A stretch of 64,000 nt of DNA from UBA4408 sp002389785 (lineage in GTDB: Bacteria; Bacteroidota; Bacteroidia; UBA4408): NCBI GenBank assembly GCA_035438985.1, contig DAORJK010000015.1:23693-87692 (forward strand). The letters run 5' to 3'. This document shows, piece after piece, positions 1-8,780 of this stretch (the first letter of the stretch is position 1; each line of letters opens with the position of its first letter). The position numbers and the translations under genes are program-made. The notes beneath the pieces were generated by a model. It ran no database searches. It saw only the letters and a list, made by a program, of their open reading frames with translations, and was not told where the DNA came from.

Positions 1-1
1 T

Positions 2-382
2 ATTGATAAGTTGGGTTTTCTTGAATGGTTTATGGCAACTCCATCACACCATCGTGTGCATCATGCCAGTAATATTAAATACCTGGATAAGAACATGGGA
101 ATGGTGTTTATTATTTGGGATAAATTATTTGGTACTTTTGCCGAAGAGGATAACCGCGATGAAGCAATTCAATTTGGCTTAACTAAAAAGCTCGATCAAC
201 CTTACCATCCGGTAAAAATTATTTTTCATGAATGGCAAAATATTGTGGCAGATATGAAAAAGAAGTTACCACTTACAATAAAATTAAAATACCTCTTTTA
301 TCCTCCGGGTTGGAGTCACGATGGCAGTAGCAAGACATCGAAGCAGCTTAGAGCCGAAGTAAAAAAAAGCAAGTTGAGTTAA
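2..382 (+). CDS. Fatty acid hydroxylase / sterol desaturase family protein (C-terminal part)
   Basis: The frame is open from the left edge, so the N-terminus lies outside the window; 126 residues remain. They carry the third histidine box of this membrane di-iron family (SHHRVHH, about residues 15-21 of the fragment), followed by the typical segment WDKLFGTF (about 39-46). Family members use a di-iron centre held by three His boxes to hydroxylate or desaturate fatty acyl or sterol-like lipids at the membrane. Which lipid is modified cannot be read from the fragment. An alpha-oxoamine synthase for long-chain bases lies 1.1 kb downstream, which makes a lipid role attractive but does not prove a link. 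Confidence 0.8.
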   Translation: MDKLGFLEWFMATPSHHRVHHASNIKYLDKNMGMVFIIWDKLFGTFAEEDNRDEAIQFGLTKKLDQPYHPVKIIFHEWQNIVADMKKKLPLTIKLKYLFYPPGWSHDGSSKTSKQLRAEVKKSKLS

Positions 383-435
383 GTAATCGCAATTTCGCGC
401 ACTAACTTCCTTACTGCTACTATTAAAACTGTTCA

Positions 436-1239
436 ATGAAATCTAAAAAACTTTCTTTTATTGAAACCCGCGATTTACTTGAGGAAAATTTTTTGTTGTA
501 CAATCAGCCTTCCTTTATTGCGAGCGATCCAATTTCTATTCCGCACCTTTATAGTAAGAAGCAAGATATAGAAATTGCCGGTTTTTTAGCTGCTACTATT
601 GCTTGGGGAAATCGCAGCAGTATACTCACAAACGCCAAGAGAATAATGCAACTGATGAACAATTCCCCACATGAATTTGTACTAAATTTTACTGAAACAC
701 AAGCCTCTTTTTCCAGCTTAAAAAACTTCGTACACCGAACCTTTAATGGTGAAGATTTGATTTATTTCATCTTGGCCTTACAGCATATTTACCGAGAAAA
801 TAAAGACATGGAAAGCTTCTTCGTAAAGGGCTACAATAAAACGGACAGTGATTTAAAACAAGCCATTGCTCATTTTAGAAACACTTTTTTTGAATTGGAA
901 CATCCCAAGCGTACACAAAAACATGTTGCCGATACAGCGAAAAATTCAGCTGCCAAACGCATCAATCTATTTTTGCGTTGGATGGTTCGAAAAGATACAA
1001 AAGGTGTTGATTTTGGCTTGTGGAATAAAATTCCTACAGCTGTTTTATCTTGTCCTTTAGATGTGCATTCGGGAACTGTAGCACGAAAATTAGGCTTGCT
1101 TCAACGAACTCAAAACGATTGGAAAGCATGTGCCGAATTAACTTCTAACTTAAAGTTGTTTGATGCAAACGATCCGGTTAAATATGATTTTGCTTTGTTT
1201 GGATTAGGGGTGAATAAAGCGTTGAACATAAACACTTAA
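436..1239 (+). CDS. TIGR02757 (DUF2400) family protein
   Basis: A 267-residue soluble protein with the segments typical of the TIGR02757 family: DIEIAGFLAATIAWGNR near residue 45 and LSCPLDVHSGTVARKLGLL near residue 205. The family is widespread in Bacteroidota and some other bacteria, and its biochemical role is not established as far as I know; the C-terminal part resembles the helical fold of DNA glycosylases of the HhH type, which is an inference from the look of the motif and not a demonstrated activity. No signal peptide or membrane segment. It stands 53 bases after the hydroxylase fragment and may be co-transcribed with it. Confidence 0.8.
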   Translation: MKSKKLSFIETRDLLEENFLLYNQPSFIASDPISIPHLYSKKQDIEIAGFLAATIAWGNRSSILTNAKRIMQLMNNSPHEFVLNFTETQASFSSLKNFVHRTFNGEDLIYFILALQHIYRENKDMESFFVKGYNKTDSDLKQAIAHFRNTFFELEHPKRTQKHVADTAKNSAAKRINLFLRWMVRKDTKGVDFGLWNKIPTAVLSCPLDVHSGTVARKLGLLQRTQNDWKACAELTSNLKLFDANDPVKYDFALFGLGVNKALNINT

Positions 1240-1475
1240 CTTTTGAATAACTGAATTTACAATATTTATTTAAGAAACTTACACACAATTGTACTTAAAT
1301 AAAGTCAGTCAAAAACTAACTTTTCAATCAAAAACTTACCTGTAATTTGTGCTAATTGAGCTAATGGTATAAGTATGCAAATGTTTCCAAATTATATTGG
1401 AAAATAACTGAGGTATTTATCCAAAAAATGAATTAATTTCGCAATCATTTTGTAATTAACTTAAAACGATATACT

Positions 1476-2717
1476 GTGGATTTATTTGAAAAAATTAGAG
1501 CAAACCGCGGACCTATTGGTCAACACGCCAAAGAATCGCATGGCTATTTTACCTTTCCTAAATTAGAAGGTGAAATTGGACCTCACATGGTTTTTAGAGG
1601 CAAGAAAAGATTGAACTGGAGTTTGAATAATTACCTGGGTTTAGCCAACCATCCCGAAGTGCGAAAGGCTGATGCCGATGCTGCGGCTCAGTATGGATTT
1701 GCCTTGCCAATGGGCGCCCGCATGATGAGTGGAAATTCAAATCAACACGAACAACTCGAAGCCGAATTATCAGCCTTTGTTCAAAAAGAAGATACCATAC
1801 TTTGTAATTTTGGTTATCAGGCAATGGTTTCAGCAATCGACTGCCTGGTTGATCGCCACGATGTGATTGTGTATGATGCCGAAAGTCATGCTTGTATTTT
1901 GGATGGCGTTCGCTTACACATGGGCAAACGCTATGTATTTGCACACAACGATATTGAAAGCTGCGAAAAGCAATTGCAACGTGCAACCAAACTTGTTGAA
2001 AATACAGGAGGTGCAATTTTAGTAATTACCGAAGGCGTATTTGGAATGAGCGGAAATCAAGGTAAACTAAAGGAAATAGTGGCCTTGAAGAAAAAATATA
2101 AATTCCGTTTGTTTGTGGATGATGCACACGGAATAGGTACCATGGGAGCCACCGGTGGTGGAACCGGACAAGCACAAGGATGCCAGGATGGTATTGATAT
2201 TTACTTTGGAACTTTTGCTAAATCATTTGCCTTAATCGGTGGATTTATTTCGAGCGATGAACAAGTGGTTGAATACTTGCGCTACAACATGCGTTCTCAA
2301 ATTTTTGCGAAAGCATTACCAATGCCTTTGGTTGTTGGAGCCTTAAAACGTATTGAATTAATGCGCACTCAGCCACAATTAAAAGATAAGTTGTGGGAAA
2401 TTACCAATGCCCTGCAAAGCGGATTGAAAGAGGCCGGTTTTAACATAGGTACAACCAATTCGCCGGTAACTCCGGTTTACATGAATGGAAGCATTCCTGA
2501 ATCAACCAATTTGATTTTAGACTTACGCGAAAATTACGACATCTTTTGTTCCATGGTGGTGTATCCGGTGGTTCCAAAAGGTGTAATAATTTTACGCCTC
2601 ATCCCTACTGCTGTACATACGCTTGAAGATGTAAAATACACCATCGATGCTTTCAGCAAAATTTATCATAAACTTACTTCAGGTCAGTATATGAGTGAAA
2701 AAATTGCAGCTATTTAA
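1476..2717 (+). CDS. Alpha-oxoamine synthase (serine palmitoyltransferase-like, PLP-dependent)
   Basis: 413-residue fold-type I PLP enzyme that condenses an amino acid with an acyl-CoA and releases CO2. NNYLGL (51-56), the cofactor-binding Asp in DDAHGIG (D215) and the Schiff-base lysine in GTFAKSFALIGGF (K249) are all present. The closest relatives I recognise are bacterial serine palmitoyltransferases (same GTF-K-S and N-RS-F segments), the first step of sphingolipid synthesis. A cysteate acyltransferase making the sulfonolipid base capnine belongs to the same fold, and so do BioF and Kbl, so the amino acid used is open. The start is a GTG; no better ATG exists before residue 38. A strong terminator follows. 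Confidence 0.8.
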   Translation: MDLFEKIRANRGPIGQHAKESHGYFTFPKLEGEIGPHMVFRGKKRLNWSLNNYLGLANHPEVRKADADAAAQYGFALPMGARMMSGNSNQHEQLEAELSAFVQKEDTILCNFGYQAMVSAIDCLVDRHDVIVYDAESHACILDGVRLHMGKRYVFAHNDIESCEKQLQRATKLVENTGGAILVITEGVFGMSGNQGKLKEIVALKKKYKFRLFVDDAHGIGTMGATGGGTGQAQGCQDGIDIYFGTFAKSFALIGGFISSDEQVVEYLRYNMRSQIFAKALPMPLVVGALKRIELMRTQPQLKDKLWEITNALQSGLKEAGFNIGTTNSPVTPVYMNGSIPESTNLILDLRENYDIFCSMVVYPVVPKGVIILRLIPTAVHTLEDVKYTIDAFSKIYHKLTSGQYMSEKIAAI

Positions 2718-2736
2718 ACTGTAATAAAATGCTTGA

Positions 2737-2769
2737 AAATCCCTTTGCCACAAAGCAGAGGGATTTTTT
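2737..2769 (+). terminator. Rho-independent terminator after the alpha-oxoamine synthase gene
   Basis: A 12-bp stem with one G-T wobble (AAATCCCTTTGC pairing with GCAGAGGGATTT), a short loop and a run of six T. It lies 20 bases after the stop codon. Confidence 0.85.
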
Positions 2770-2814
2770 ATTTTTAGAACTAATTTCTTTTTAGATTTAA
2801 TAAAACTGAAACGT

Positions 2815-3186
2815 ATGCAAGAACAAGTAAACAAGTATCCTCGTTACAGAGCACTCGAAAATTTCCACATTGTATTATGGTTATTTAAAGACTTGTGTTG
2901 GTGCAGTAATTCAAAAACAATGGGTTTGTTGCTAATTATTCCAACCTTGTTGCTGGCGATTTACATTTTGTACTTACACTGGCCAGAAAAAGTTGAGCGC
3001 TTACACAATGCTGCTGTAGTATGCTGGATTTGCGCCAATTCGGTTTGGATGATCGGAGAATTTTTCTTTGAAGACGGTTTAAGAGAATACGCCTTGCTGT
3101 TTTTTATAAGTGGAATTATCTGTATCAGCTATTATTATTTATCAGAATTCTTTTTAAAAATAAATCGAAAAAAAATAACTGAATAA
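2815..3186 (+). CDS. Small membrane protein of unknown function
   Basis: 123 residues. The N-terminus is soluble and carries the segment YPRYRALENFHIVLWLFKD. Three hydrophobic stretches follow (about residues 36-54, 66-84 and 91-111), so a three-helix inner-membrane protein is likely, with a Lys-rich tail. I have seen similar short proteins in Bacteroidota genomes, but I know no function or family name for it. It follows the terminator of the preceding gene and so should have its own promoter; none was clear (TAGATTTA near 2795 is one base off the -7 consensus). Confidence 0.65.
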   Translation: MQEQVNKYPRYRALENFHIVLWLFKDLCWCSNSKTMGLLLIIPTLLLAIYILYLHWPEKVERLHNAAVVCWICANSVWMIGEFFFEDGLREYALLFFISGIICISYYYLSEFFLKINRKKITE

Positions 3187-3233
3187 ACTTAGTTGTCAAA
3201 ATTTCAGCCTCCTACGCTACAGTATTTAAAGGA

Positions 3234-3272
3234 ACGCTGATTGGGCTGATTTTACTGATTTTCGCGGATTTG
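3234..3272. repeat. Short imperfect GCTGATTT-type direct repeats
   Basis: Three consecutive units resembling GCTGATTT, spaced about 10-12 bases apart, in the otherwise featureless gap between two convergent genes. Similar strings occur in intergenic regions of many Bacteroidota (recollection, not a search). Confidence 0.35.
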
Positions 3273-3366
3273 CCTATGTTATAAACTATCCATTTCATAT
3301 CAACTGAACTCAAGCGGAAACAAGCAAAAAATTTACCGGTAGTAATGGAGTTGCGAAATTAGAAAA

Positions 3367-4737
3367 TCACTTCAATCCTTTTTGATCAATTAAATAAATA
3401 AAGGCTGCCATTGCAGCTGCTCCCAACTCTAACTCGCGTTTGTTTACCTTATCAAAAGTGTCTTCAGGAGAATGATGGTAATCAAAATACCGCTGCGATT
3501 CAGGAAGCAACGAAAAGCCCGGAACACCTGTATCTACCAATGGATCAATATCTGATCCACTGCCCGATTCATTAAAATTATAGATTCCGTATGGTTCTAA
3601 TAAGGGGCGCCACGACTTTACTCGATTTCTTACCTCAGCACTTGCATCCATTGAAAATCCTAGTGGAGCAAAGCCTCCTTCATCACTTTCCAAAGCAGCT
3701 ATGTGTTGCTCTTTGTTTTTCTGGGCAAGTTCTAAATATTTCAAACCTCCCCTCCTGCCATTTTCTTCGTTCATAAAAGCTACCGCACGTATCGTATTTT
3801 TTGGTACGTAGTTGAGCGCTTTTAAGATGCGTATAACTTCAATGGATTGCACCACACCTGCACCATCATCGTGGGCTCCTTGTCCGGTATCCCATGAATC
3901 AAGGTGTCCACCGAATACTATGATTTTTTCAGGTTCCGATTGTCCTTTTAATTCAGCCACCACGTTATAGGATTCCACTTCCGGAAGGCTTTCGCAATTG
4001 AGTTTCAAATAAAAACTAAGCTCCGGATTCTTTTTCAATGATTCGCTTAATAAATCAGCTGCATTGGTGCTAATGGCACAACCCGGAATTTTAGCAATGG
4101 TATCGGCATAACCCATAGCACCTGTATGTGGTATATCTTGTTTGCTTAGCGACAAGGAACGAACAACAACAGCAATTGCACCATATGGCGCAGCTTCCAT
4201 AGCTCCCGAATAGCGTTGCTTTGCAGCTCCACCGTAGGCATGCATGGTATTAATTAAAGTTGCATCCATGGGGCGATTGTAAAACACAATTTTTCCTTTG
4301 AGCTTTTCTTTTCCCAACTTCTTTAATTCGTCAAACGAATGCACCTCTACTATTTTTGCAGTAATTCCCTTTGCTCCTGTTCCTATACTTCCTCCTAAAG
4401 CGCAAACTGGAAGAGATACTGCTTTTTCGGTACTAAGAATTTTTGCTTCAGCAGCAGCTCCACGCACCCAATGCGGTACCATACAAGCTTGTTTGTACAC
4501 TGAATCTGCATTTAATCGATTCATAACCGAGGAAATATATTCCACCGCTTTAGCTGCATTTTCAGATCCGGAAAGCCTTCCGCCAATATTTGTGCAAAGT
4601 ACTTGCAGGTTTTGATAGGACTCTCCTTTGGTTAATGCTTCTGAAAATATTCGGCGAATCATAAGCGAATCTTCTTGCCCAGCAAGCAAATGCTGTATGC
4701 TCAGCAAGCAACAAATTAAGAAGGAAATTTTTTTCAT
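3367..4737 (-). CDS. Secreted M28-family zinc peptidase (carboxypeptidase Q-like)
   Basis: 456 residues with a signal peptide (about 1-20). A PA-like insert (about 105-235) precedes the catalytic core. The zinc ligands of co-catalytic M28 peptidases can be seen: H278 in GGHLDSWD, D290 in GAHDDGAG, the Glu pair at 324-325 in MNEENG, D352 in LESDEGG and a late His in FDYHHSPEDT. The family removes amino acids from small peptides in the periplasm. It is the last gene of a recF-DUF721-peptidase run: only 11 bases separate it from the DUF721 gene. The link to recF is probably positional only. Confidence 0.87.
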   Translation of the reverse strand: MKKISFLICCLLSIQHLLAGQEDSLMIRRIFSEALTKGESYQNLQVLCTNIGGRLSGSENAAKAVEYISSVMNRLNADSVYKQACMVPHWVRGAAAEAKILSTEKAVSLPVCALGGSIGTGAKGITAKIVEVHSFDELKKLGKEKLKGKIVFYNRPMDATLINTMHAYGGAAKQRYSGAMEAAPYGAIAVVVRSLSLSKQDIPHTGAMGYADTIAKIPGCAISTNAADLLSESLKKNPELSFYLKLNCESLPEVESYNVVAELKGQSEPEKIIVFGGHLDSWDTGQGAHDDGAGVVQSIEVIRILKALNYVPKNTIRAVAFMNEENGRRGGLKYLELAQKNKEQHIAALESDEGGFAPLGFSMDASAEVRNRVKSWRPLLEPYGIYNFNESGSGSDIDPLVDTGVPGFSLLPESQRYFDYHHSPEDTFDKVNKRELELGAAAMAAFIYLIDQKGLK

Positions 4738-4748
4738 ACTAAAACTAT

Positions 4749-5039
4749 TTATAAAAATACAATTTCAGAAATCACATCATGATTGGCTTCTTTGTTAAGC
4801 AATTCGATGAGTTTTGTTTTTGCATAACTCAATTCTTGACGCAAGGCTGCTGAATTTAATTCAACAAAAAGTGTCCTTTTTGAAATATAAATTTTGGTGG
4901 TATGTTTGGCAACCGAAATACCCATCAAACTTTCCCACGAATTAATGAGCCTTACCTCATGTAATTTACCATCGAGTCGGTAGGCAGCCAGCAATTCATT
5001 GATTACTTCTTTAAGCGATTGTTCGTTAGATGCTGCCAT
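4749..5039 (-). CDS. DUF721 (DciA-related) protein
   Basis: 96-residue basic protein with the DUF721 pattern: a central W..L.G..ia.HT segment (SWESLMGISVAKHTTKIYI) and a late L-hydrophobic stretch (LFVELNSAALRQELSY). DUF721 proteins include DciA, the loader of the replicative helicase DnaB in bacteria lacking DnaC, but this short Bacteroidota form is not proven to act this way. It starts with the stop codon of recF (TAATG overlap on the minus strand), so the two are translationally coupled; a recF partner fits a replication role. Confidence 0.75.
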   Translation of the reverse strand: MAASNEQSLKEVINELLAAYRLDGKLHEVRLINSWESLMGISVAKHTTKIYISKRTLFVELNSAALRQELSYAKTKLIELLNKEANHDVISEIVFL

Positions 5040-6142
5040 TAGTTTTCGATGCTTCCATTTTTAATTTTAAACAACTTAAATTCAGTTTTAATTTTTTTAA
5101 ATATGCGTGCTATTCGGTCGTCGTGTGTATCGGTAATAAAAAGTTGTCCAAATCCATCCGAACTAACCAGTTGCATCAGCTGTTGTACACGGTTTTCATC
5201 GAGTTTATCGTAAATATCGTCGAGCAAGAGCAAAGGCATTTTTTTTGTGATGTTTTTCAAAAATTCAAACTGAGCTAATTTCAAAGCAATTAAAAATGAT
5301 TTTTGCTGCCCCTGGGAACCAAATTTCTTTACCGCAAAATCAGCTATTTTAAACACCAAATCATCTTTATGAATGCCTACCGACGAATAACTCAATTGCA
5401 AATCCTTTTTAACTGCCTGCTCAAGCAATGAATCAAATTGCTGACCAGTTAACTGCGAAGCATATTCAATACTTACCAGTTCTTTTCCACCTGAAATTAG
5501 TTGGTAAAAGCGATTAAAAATCGGAATAAATTTTTCAATAAAAAGTGTACGTTCCGTATGTATAGCATTACCCAGCGACATTAGTTGTTCGTCCCAAACA
5601 GCCATGGTTTCTTTATCAAAATAACGACCTTCGGCAAAGGTTTTTAAAAGTGCATTGCGGTGTGCTAAAACCTTATTATAAGCCAACAATTGCTCAAGGT
5701 ATTTTTTATTGTACTGTGCAATGGCACTATCCATGAATTTACGGCGACTCTCGCTGCCTTCAGTAATTAATTCAGAATCGGCCGGTGAAACCATCACCAG
5801 GGGTATATAACCAATATGTTCGGCTAATCGGCTATACTCCTTTTTATTCTTTTTGAACAGCTTTTTTTCATTTCGCTTAAACCCACAGTATACCTCTTCT
5901 TTCGTTGCATCATCCGATAAAAACTCTCCCTGTATTACAAAAAACGGATTGCCGTGAAATATATTCTGGCTATCGTTGGGGTTAAAAAAACTTTTACAAA
6001 AGGCAAGATAATGTATGGCATCTAACAAATTGGTTTTGCCTTCACCATTGTTTCCAACAAAACAATTAATGTTTTTAGTAAACACAAAATCGGCTTCGGA
6101 ATAATTTTTAAAGCCCAACAACGACAATTTATTCAGCTGCAT
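5039..6142 (-). CDS. recF: DNA replication and repair protein RecF
   Basis: 367 residues, the usual length. The SMC-like ATPase signals are present: Walker A GNNGEGKTN (30-38), the signature region FGSQGQQKS (about 272) and Walker B LLLLDDIYDKLD (about 304-315). RecF binds gapped DNA and, with RecO and RecR, loads RecA at single-strand gaps. The gene opens with ATG and is first in a run with DUF721 and the peptidase. A near-consensus -7 box (TACTTTCG on the minus strand, 6165-6172) lies 23 bases upstream of the start. Confidence 0.95.
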   Translation of the reverse strand: MQLNKLSLLGFKNYSEADFVFTKNINCFVGNNGEGKTNLLDAIHYLAFCKSFFNPNDSQNIFHGNPFFVIQGEFLSDDATKEEVYCGFKRNEKKLFKKNKKEYSRLAEHIGYIPLVMVSPADSELITEGSESRRKFMDSAIAQYNKKYLEQLLAYNKVLAHRNALLKTFAEGRYFDKETMAVWDEQLMSLGNAIHTERTLFIEKFIPIFNRFYQLISGGKELVSIEYASQLTGQQFDSLLEQAVKKDLQLSYSSVGIHKDDLVFKIADFAVKKFGSQGQQKSFLIALKLAQFEFLKNITKKMPLLLLDDIYDKLDENRVQQLMQLVSSDGFGQLFITDTHDDRIARIFKKIKTEFKLFKIKNGSIEN

Positions 6143-6355
6143 TTAACTCAATTGAAAAGCAGGACGAAAGTAGCTTTTTTATGCGGCATTTAATAATGGA
6201 TTGAATAAAAAGTCGCAGTCAAGTTAGGTAGTTCAACTTCGTACTTCAGCTTTGTGATGAATGCAGGATTTAGAATTGTTTCAATCCAAACAATATTTGA
6301 ATTATAAACTGACAACAATCAGTACAAAATGAACAGAATCAGCCTAGGAATTAGG

Positions 6356-6363
6356 TAACTTTG
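6356..6363 (+). promoter_or_regulatory. -7 promoter box (TAACTTTG) of the universal stress protein gene
   Basis: Exact match to the Bacteroidota -7 consensus TAnnTTTG. It lies 45 bases before the ATG at 6409. No TTG was found 17-23 bases upstream, so only half of the promoter is supported. Confidence 0.38.
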
Positions 6364-6408
6364 TGAGTATAGTGAATGCCCCTCTTAACTTCCACTATTG
6401 AAAGAAAT

Positions 6409-7239
6409 ATGAAAACAATTCTAGTTGCTACCGATTTTTCGAAAGAAGCTAACAATGCTATCCAGTATGCCATTAAACTGGCAATTGAAAGAAAAGCCTC
6501 CCTGCTACTTTTTCATACAGTGCTGGTGCCTGCTTTACCTGCTGAACTGTCTTTATCACTTTCGGTTAATGATATACTTGACAAGGAATTAAAACGGTTA
6601 TCTAAAATAGCAAAACGCTTAAGCGCGAAATATGGAGAACAAGTAAATGTTCAATGCGCTTGCAGAACAGGATTTGCTGCCGATGAAATTTGTGCCTATG
6701 CCAAAGAATACAGCATTGATTTAGTAGTAATGGGGATGAAAGGCAAAAGCCAATTGGTTGAAAAATTTATTGGAAGCACCACCAGCAGTGTCCTGAAAAA
6801 AAGCGGTATTCCCGTTTTGATCATCGACCGAAGAGTGCGCTATAAAACGATAAAAAAAATTGTTTTGGCTTGCGATTATACTGCATTAAAAAATAAACGC
6901 ATCATTCAACCAATGCTCGAATTTTGTGAGTTGTTTAAAAGCCATGTATATGTTTTAAATGTGGTAAAGGAAGTTGAAACAGAACCCACCGTAAGCACTA
7001 CTGTGGCTGGTATACGTTTAAACCGCTTGCTCGAAAATGTAAGTCATTCCTTTCATTATGCTTTAGGCGAAGATGTTGTAAATGCAGTTAATTCCTACGT
7101 AAAAAAAATGAAAATAGAATTAATTGTCTTTATACCACATTTACACAGTTTGTTACAAGGAATACTACATCCATCGGTCACTCAACACATGTCGTTTCAC
7201 ACTAAAAAGCCACTGTTAATTTTACCCGAAATCGATTGA
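6409..7239 (+). CDS. Universal stress protein with two tandem Usp domains
   Basis: 276 residues. The first Usp domain (about 1-142) begins MKTILVATDFSKEA and ends with an ATP-binding pattern of the G-x2-G-x9-G-S/T type (GMKGKSQLVEKFIGSTTSS). The second (about 148-276) is more divergent and lacks a clear copy of that motif, as is common in fused Usp pairs. Cytoplasmic; such proteins respond to starvation or redox stress, with no reaction assigned. An upstream in-frame ATG at 6376 would add 11 residues but sits only about 12 bases after the -7 box, so the ATG at 6409, where the homologous sequence begins, is preferred. Confidence 0.88.
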   Translation: MKTILVATDFSKEANNAIQYAIKLAIERKASLLLFHTVLVPALPAELSLSLSVNDILDKELKRLSKIAKRLSAKYGEQVNVQCACRTGFAADEICAYAKEYSIDLVVMGMKGKSQLVEKFIGSTTSSVLKKSGIPVLIIDRRVRYKTIKKIVLACDYTALKNKRIIQPMLEFCELFKSHVYVLNVVKEVETEPTVSTTVAGIRLNRLLENVSHSFHYALGEDVVNAVNSYVKKMKIELIVFIPHLHSLLQGILHPSVTQHMSFHTKKPLLILPEID

Positions 7240-7304
7240 AAATTTCTACTTAATAAAAGTTTCGTGTAGTAGTAACTAAAAGTATACACAAATTTACTTT
7301 TAGC

Positions 7305-8051
7305 CTAAATACTGATTCCCTTTTCGCCAAAAAAGCGAGATGGAAAAAAGCTTCTTTTTGTGCGCAAATTATATTTTTGAATAGCATTTACTTCTATATG
7401 CCGGATGGCTTCATCAACATTATCTGTAAATAAAAATAGTTGTTTATCAATTCCAGAAATAGTTTGCTCCTTGATCATCAAATCAAAATGAGCCATTAAA
7501 TTTTTATGGTATTCCTTACCCATGATTACCACCGGAAAATTTCTTGTTTTATGTGTTTGAATTAAGGTAATAGCTTCAAAAAATTCATCAAGTGTTCCAA
7601 AGCCTCCTGGCATTACAACAAATGCATAAGAGTATTTTGATAACAATACCTTACGCACAAAAAAATACTCCATGTTGATCCACTGATCCAGATAAGGATT
7701 AGCCTGTTGTTCAGTTGGAAGTGCTATGTTGCATCCAACCGATTTTCCTTGTGCATCTTTGGCACCTCTATTGGCTGCTTCCATTAAACCCGGTCCACCT
7801 CCGGTCATCACTGTAAATCCAATGCGTGCTAAGGCGTTGCCAACCTTGCGGGTCATTTCATAATATACATGATTTTCAGTAAAACGAGCGGAACCGAATA
7901 CGGTAACACAGGGTCCTAAAAAATGAAATTTTCTAAAACCTCTTACAAATTCAATAAATACTTTTACAGCAAAGACCAGTTCCTGTAATCGGGATCTAGG
8001 ACCTTCCAGAAATAATTGTTCAGCTGATTTTTTATCTTTATTAGTTGGCAT
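7305..8051 (-). CDS. LOG-family (TIGR00730) nucleotide 5'-monophosphate phosphoribohydrolase
   Basis: 248 residues. Both signatures of the Rossmann-like LOG family are present: GGGPGLMEAANRGA (about 92-105) and PGGFGTLDEFFE (about 151-162), the latter containing the catalytic Arg/Glu neighbourhood. Family enzymes cleave the N-glycosidic bond of (modified) AMP, giving the free base and ribose 5-phosphate; bacterial ones are often annotated as lysine decarboxylases in error. No signal peptide. Convergent with the Usp gene. The natural substrate in this organism is unknown. Confidence 0.88.
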   Translation of the reverse strand: MPTNKDKKSAEQLFLEGPRSRLQELVFAVKVFIEFVRGFRKFHFLGPCVTVFGSARFTENHVYYEMTRKVGNALARIGFTVMTGGGPGLMEAANRGAKDAQGKSVGCNIALPTEQQANPYLDQWINMEYFFVRKVLLSKYSYAFVVMPGGFGTLDEFFEAITLIQTHKTRNFPVVIMGKEYHKNLMAHFDLMIKEQTISGIDKQLFLFTDNVDEAIRHIEVNAIQKYNLRTKRSFFPSRFFGEKGISI

Positions 8052-8187
8052 TTAATACTACAAGTTTTAGGAAGCAAGTTGCATGAATTTATTGTTTCAA
8101 CAAAATTTGAATCGCCATAACACATGTAAAATGTTTCCTCCTGTATTTTGATTGTAAGCAATATAGAGGATTAGCTGCAGAAAATTC

Positions 8188-8195
8188 TATTTTTG
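8188..8195 (+). promoter_or_regulatory. -7 promoter box (TATTTTTG) of tag
   Basis: Exact TAnnTTTG match 34 bases before the ATG at 8229. It contains the TTG that would otherwise serve as an alternative start at 8193, which argues against that start. No -33 TTG at the expected spacing. Confidence 0.38.
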
Positions 8196-8228
8196 AAAAA
8201 AAATAAATTTCACTTAGCCCATATACTT

Positions 8229-8780
8229 ATGAATCCTTATTGCAATTTTGTAAATAATTTACCGGCAAACGAAGCCAATGTTCACCGAAAGTATCATCAT
8301 GAAGAATATGGATTCCCAATACACTCTGACGATGAATTATTTTGTCGATTAATTTTAGAAATCAATCAGGCAGGTCTAAGTTGGACCACCATTTTAAAAA
8401 AACAAGAAAATTTCAGAGCGGCCTATAGTCAATTTAACATTAAGAAAGTTGCTGCTTACACGCAAATTGATATTGATAGATTACTGAATGATGCCGGTAT
8501 TATTCGCAATAAATTAAAAGTAAATGCTGCCATCGAAAACGCTAAAACAATCCTAAAATTACAAAAGGAATTTGGCTCATTTCAAAATTGGCTGCAACAC
8601 CATCATCCTAAATCAAAAGAAGAATGGACGAAATTGTTTAAAAAAACTTTTCGCTTTACCGGTGGTGAAATAGTAAATGAATTTTTAATGAGTTGCGGAT
8701 TTTTAAAAGGAGCTCATTCTGAAGATTGCCCCATTTATAAGCAAGTTATAAAATCAAAACCAAGCTGGAATACAAAGTAG
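8229..8780 (+). CDS. tag: DNA-3-methyladenine glycosylase I
   Basis: 183 residues, the normal Tag length. The protein opens MNPYCNF with the N-terminal zinc cysteine, has the YHHEEYGFP segment matching the usual YHDxEWG, the catalytic-glutamate region DDELFCRLILEINQAGLSW, and the C-terminal zinc pair HSEDC (H-x3-C). Tag removes 3-methyladenine from alkylated DNA and starts base excision repair in the cytoplasm. An extended TTG start at 8193 would add 12 residues that family members lack and overlaps a promoter box. The stop codon abuts the stop of the convergent phosphatase gene with no bases between. Confidence 0.9.
   Translation: MNPYCNFVNNLPANEANVHRKYHHEEYGFPIHSDDELFCRLILEINQAGLSWTTILKKQENFRAAYSQFNIKKVAAYTQIDIDRLLNDAGIIRNKLKVNAAIENAKTILKLQKEFGSFQNWLQHHHPKSKEEWTKLFKKTFRFTGGEIVNEFLMSCGFLKGAHSEDCPIYKQVIKSKPSWNTK

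Noticed and set aside
1594..2016. Open frame on the minus strand within the alpha-oxoamine synthase gene
   Set aside because: No signal of coding; rich in His/Arg/Ser as expected for a shadow frame; the plus-strand gene is certain.
7964..8161. Small minus-strand frame before the LOG gene
   Set aside because: It overlaps the LOG gene start in another frame and has no recognisable features.
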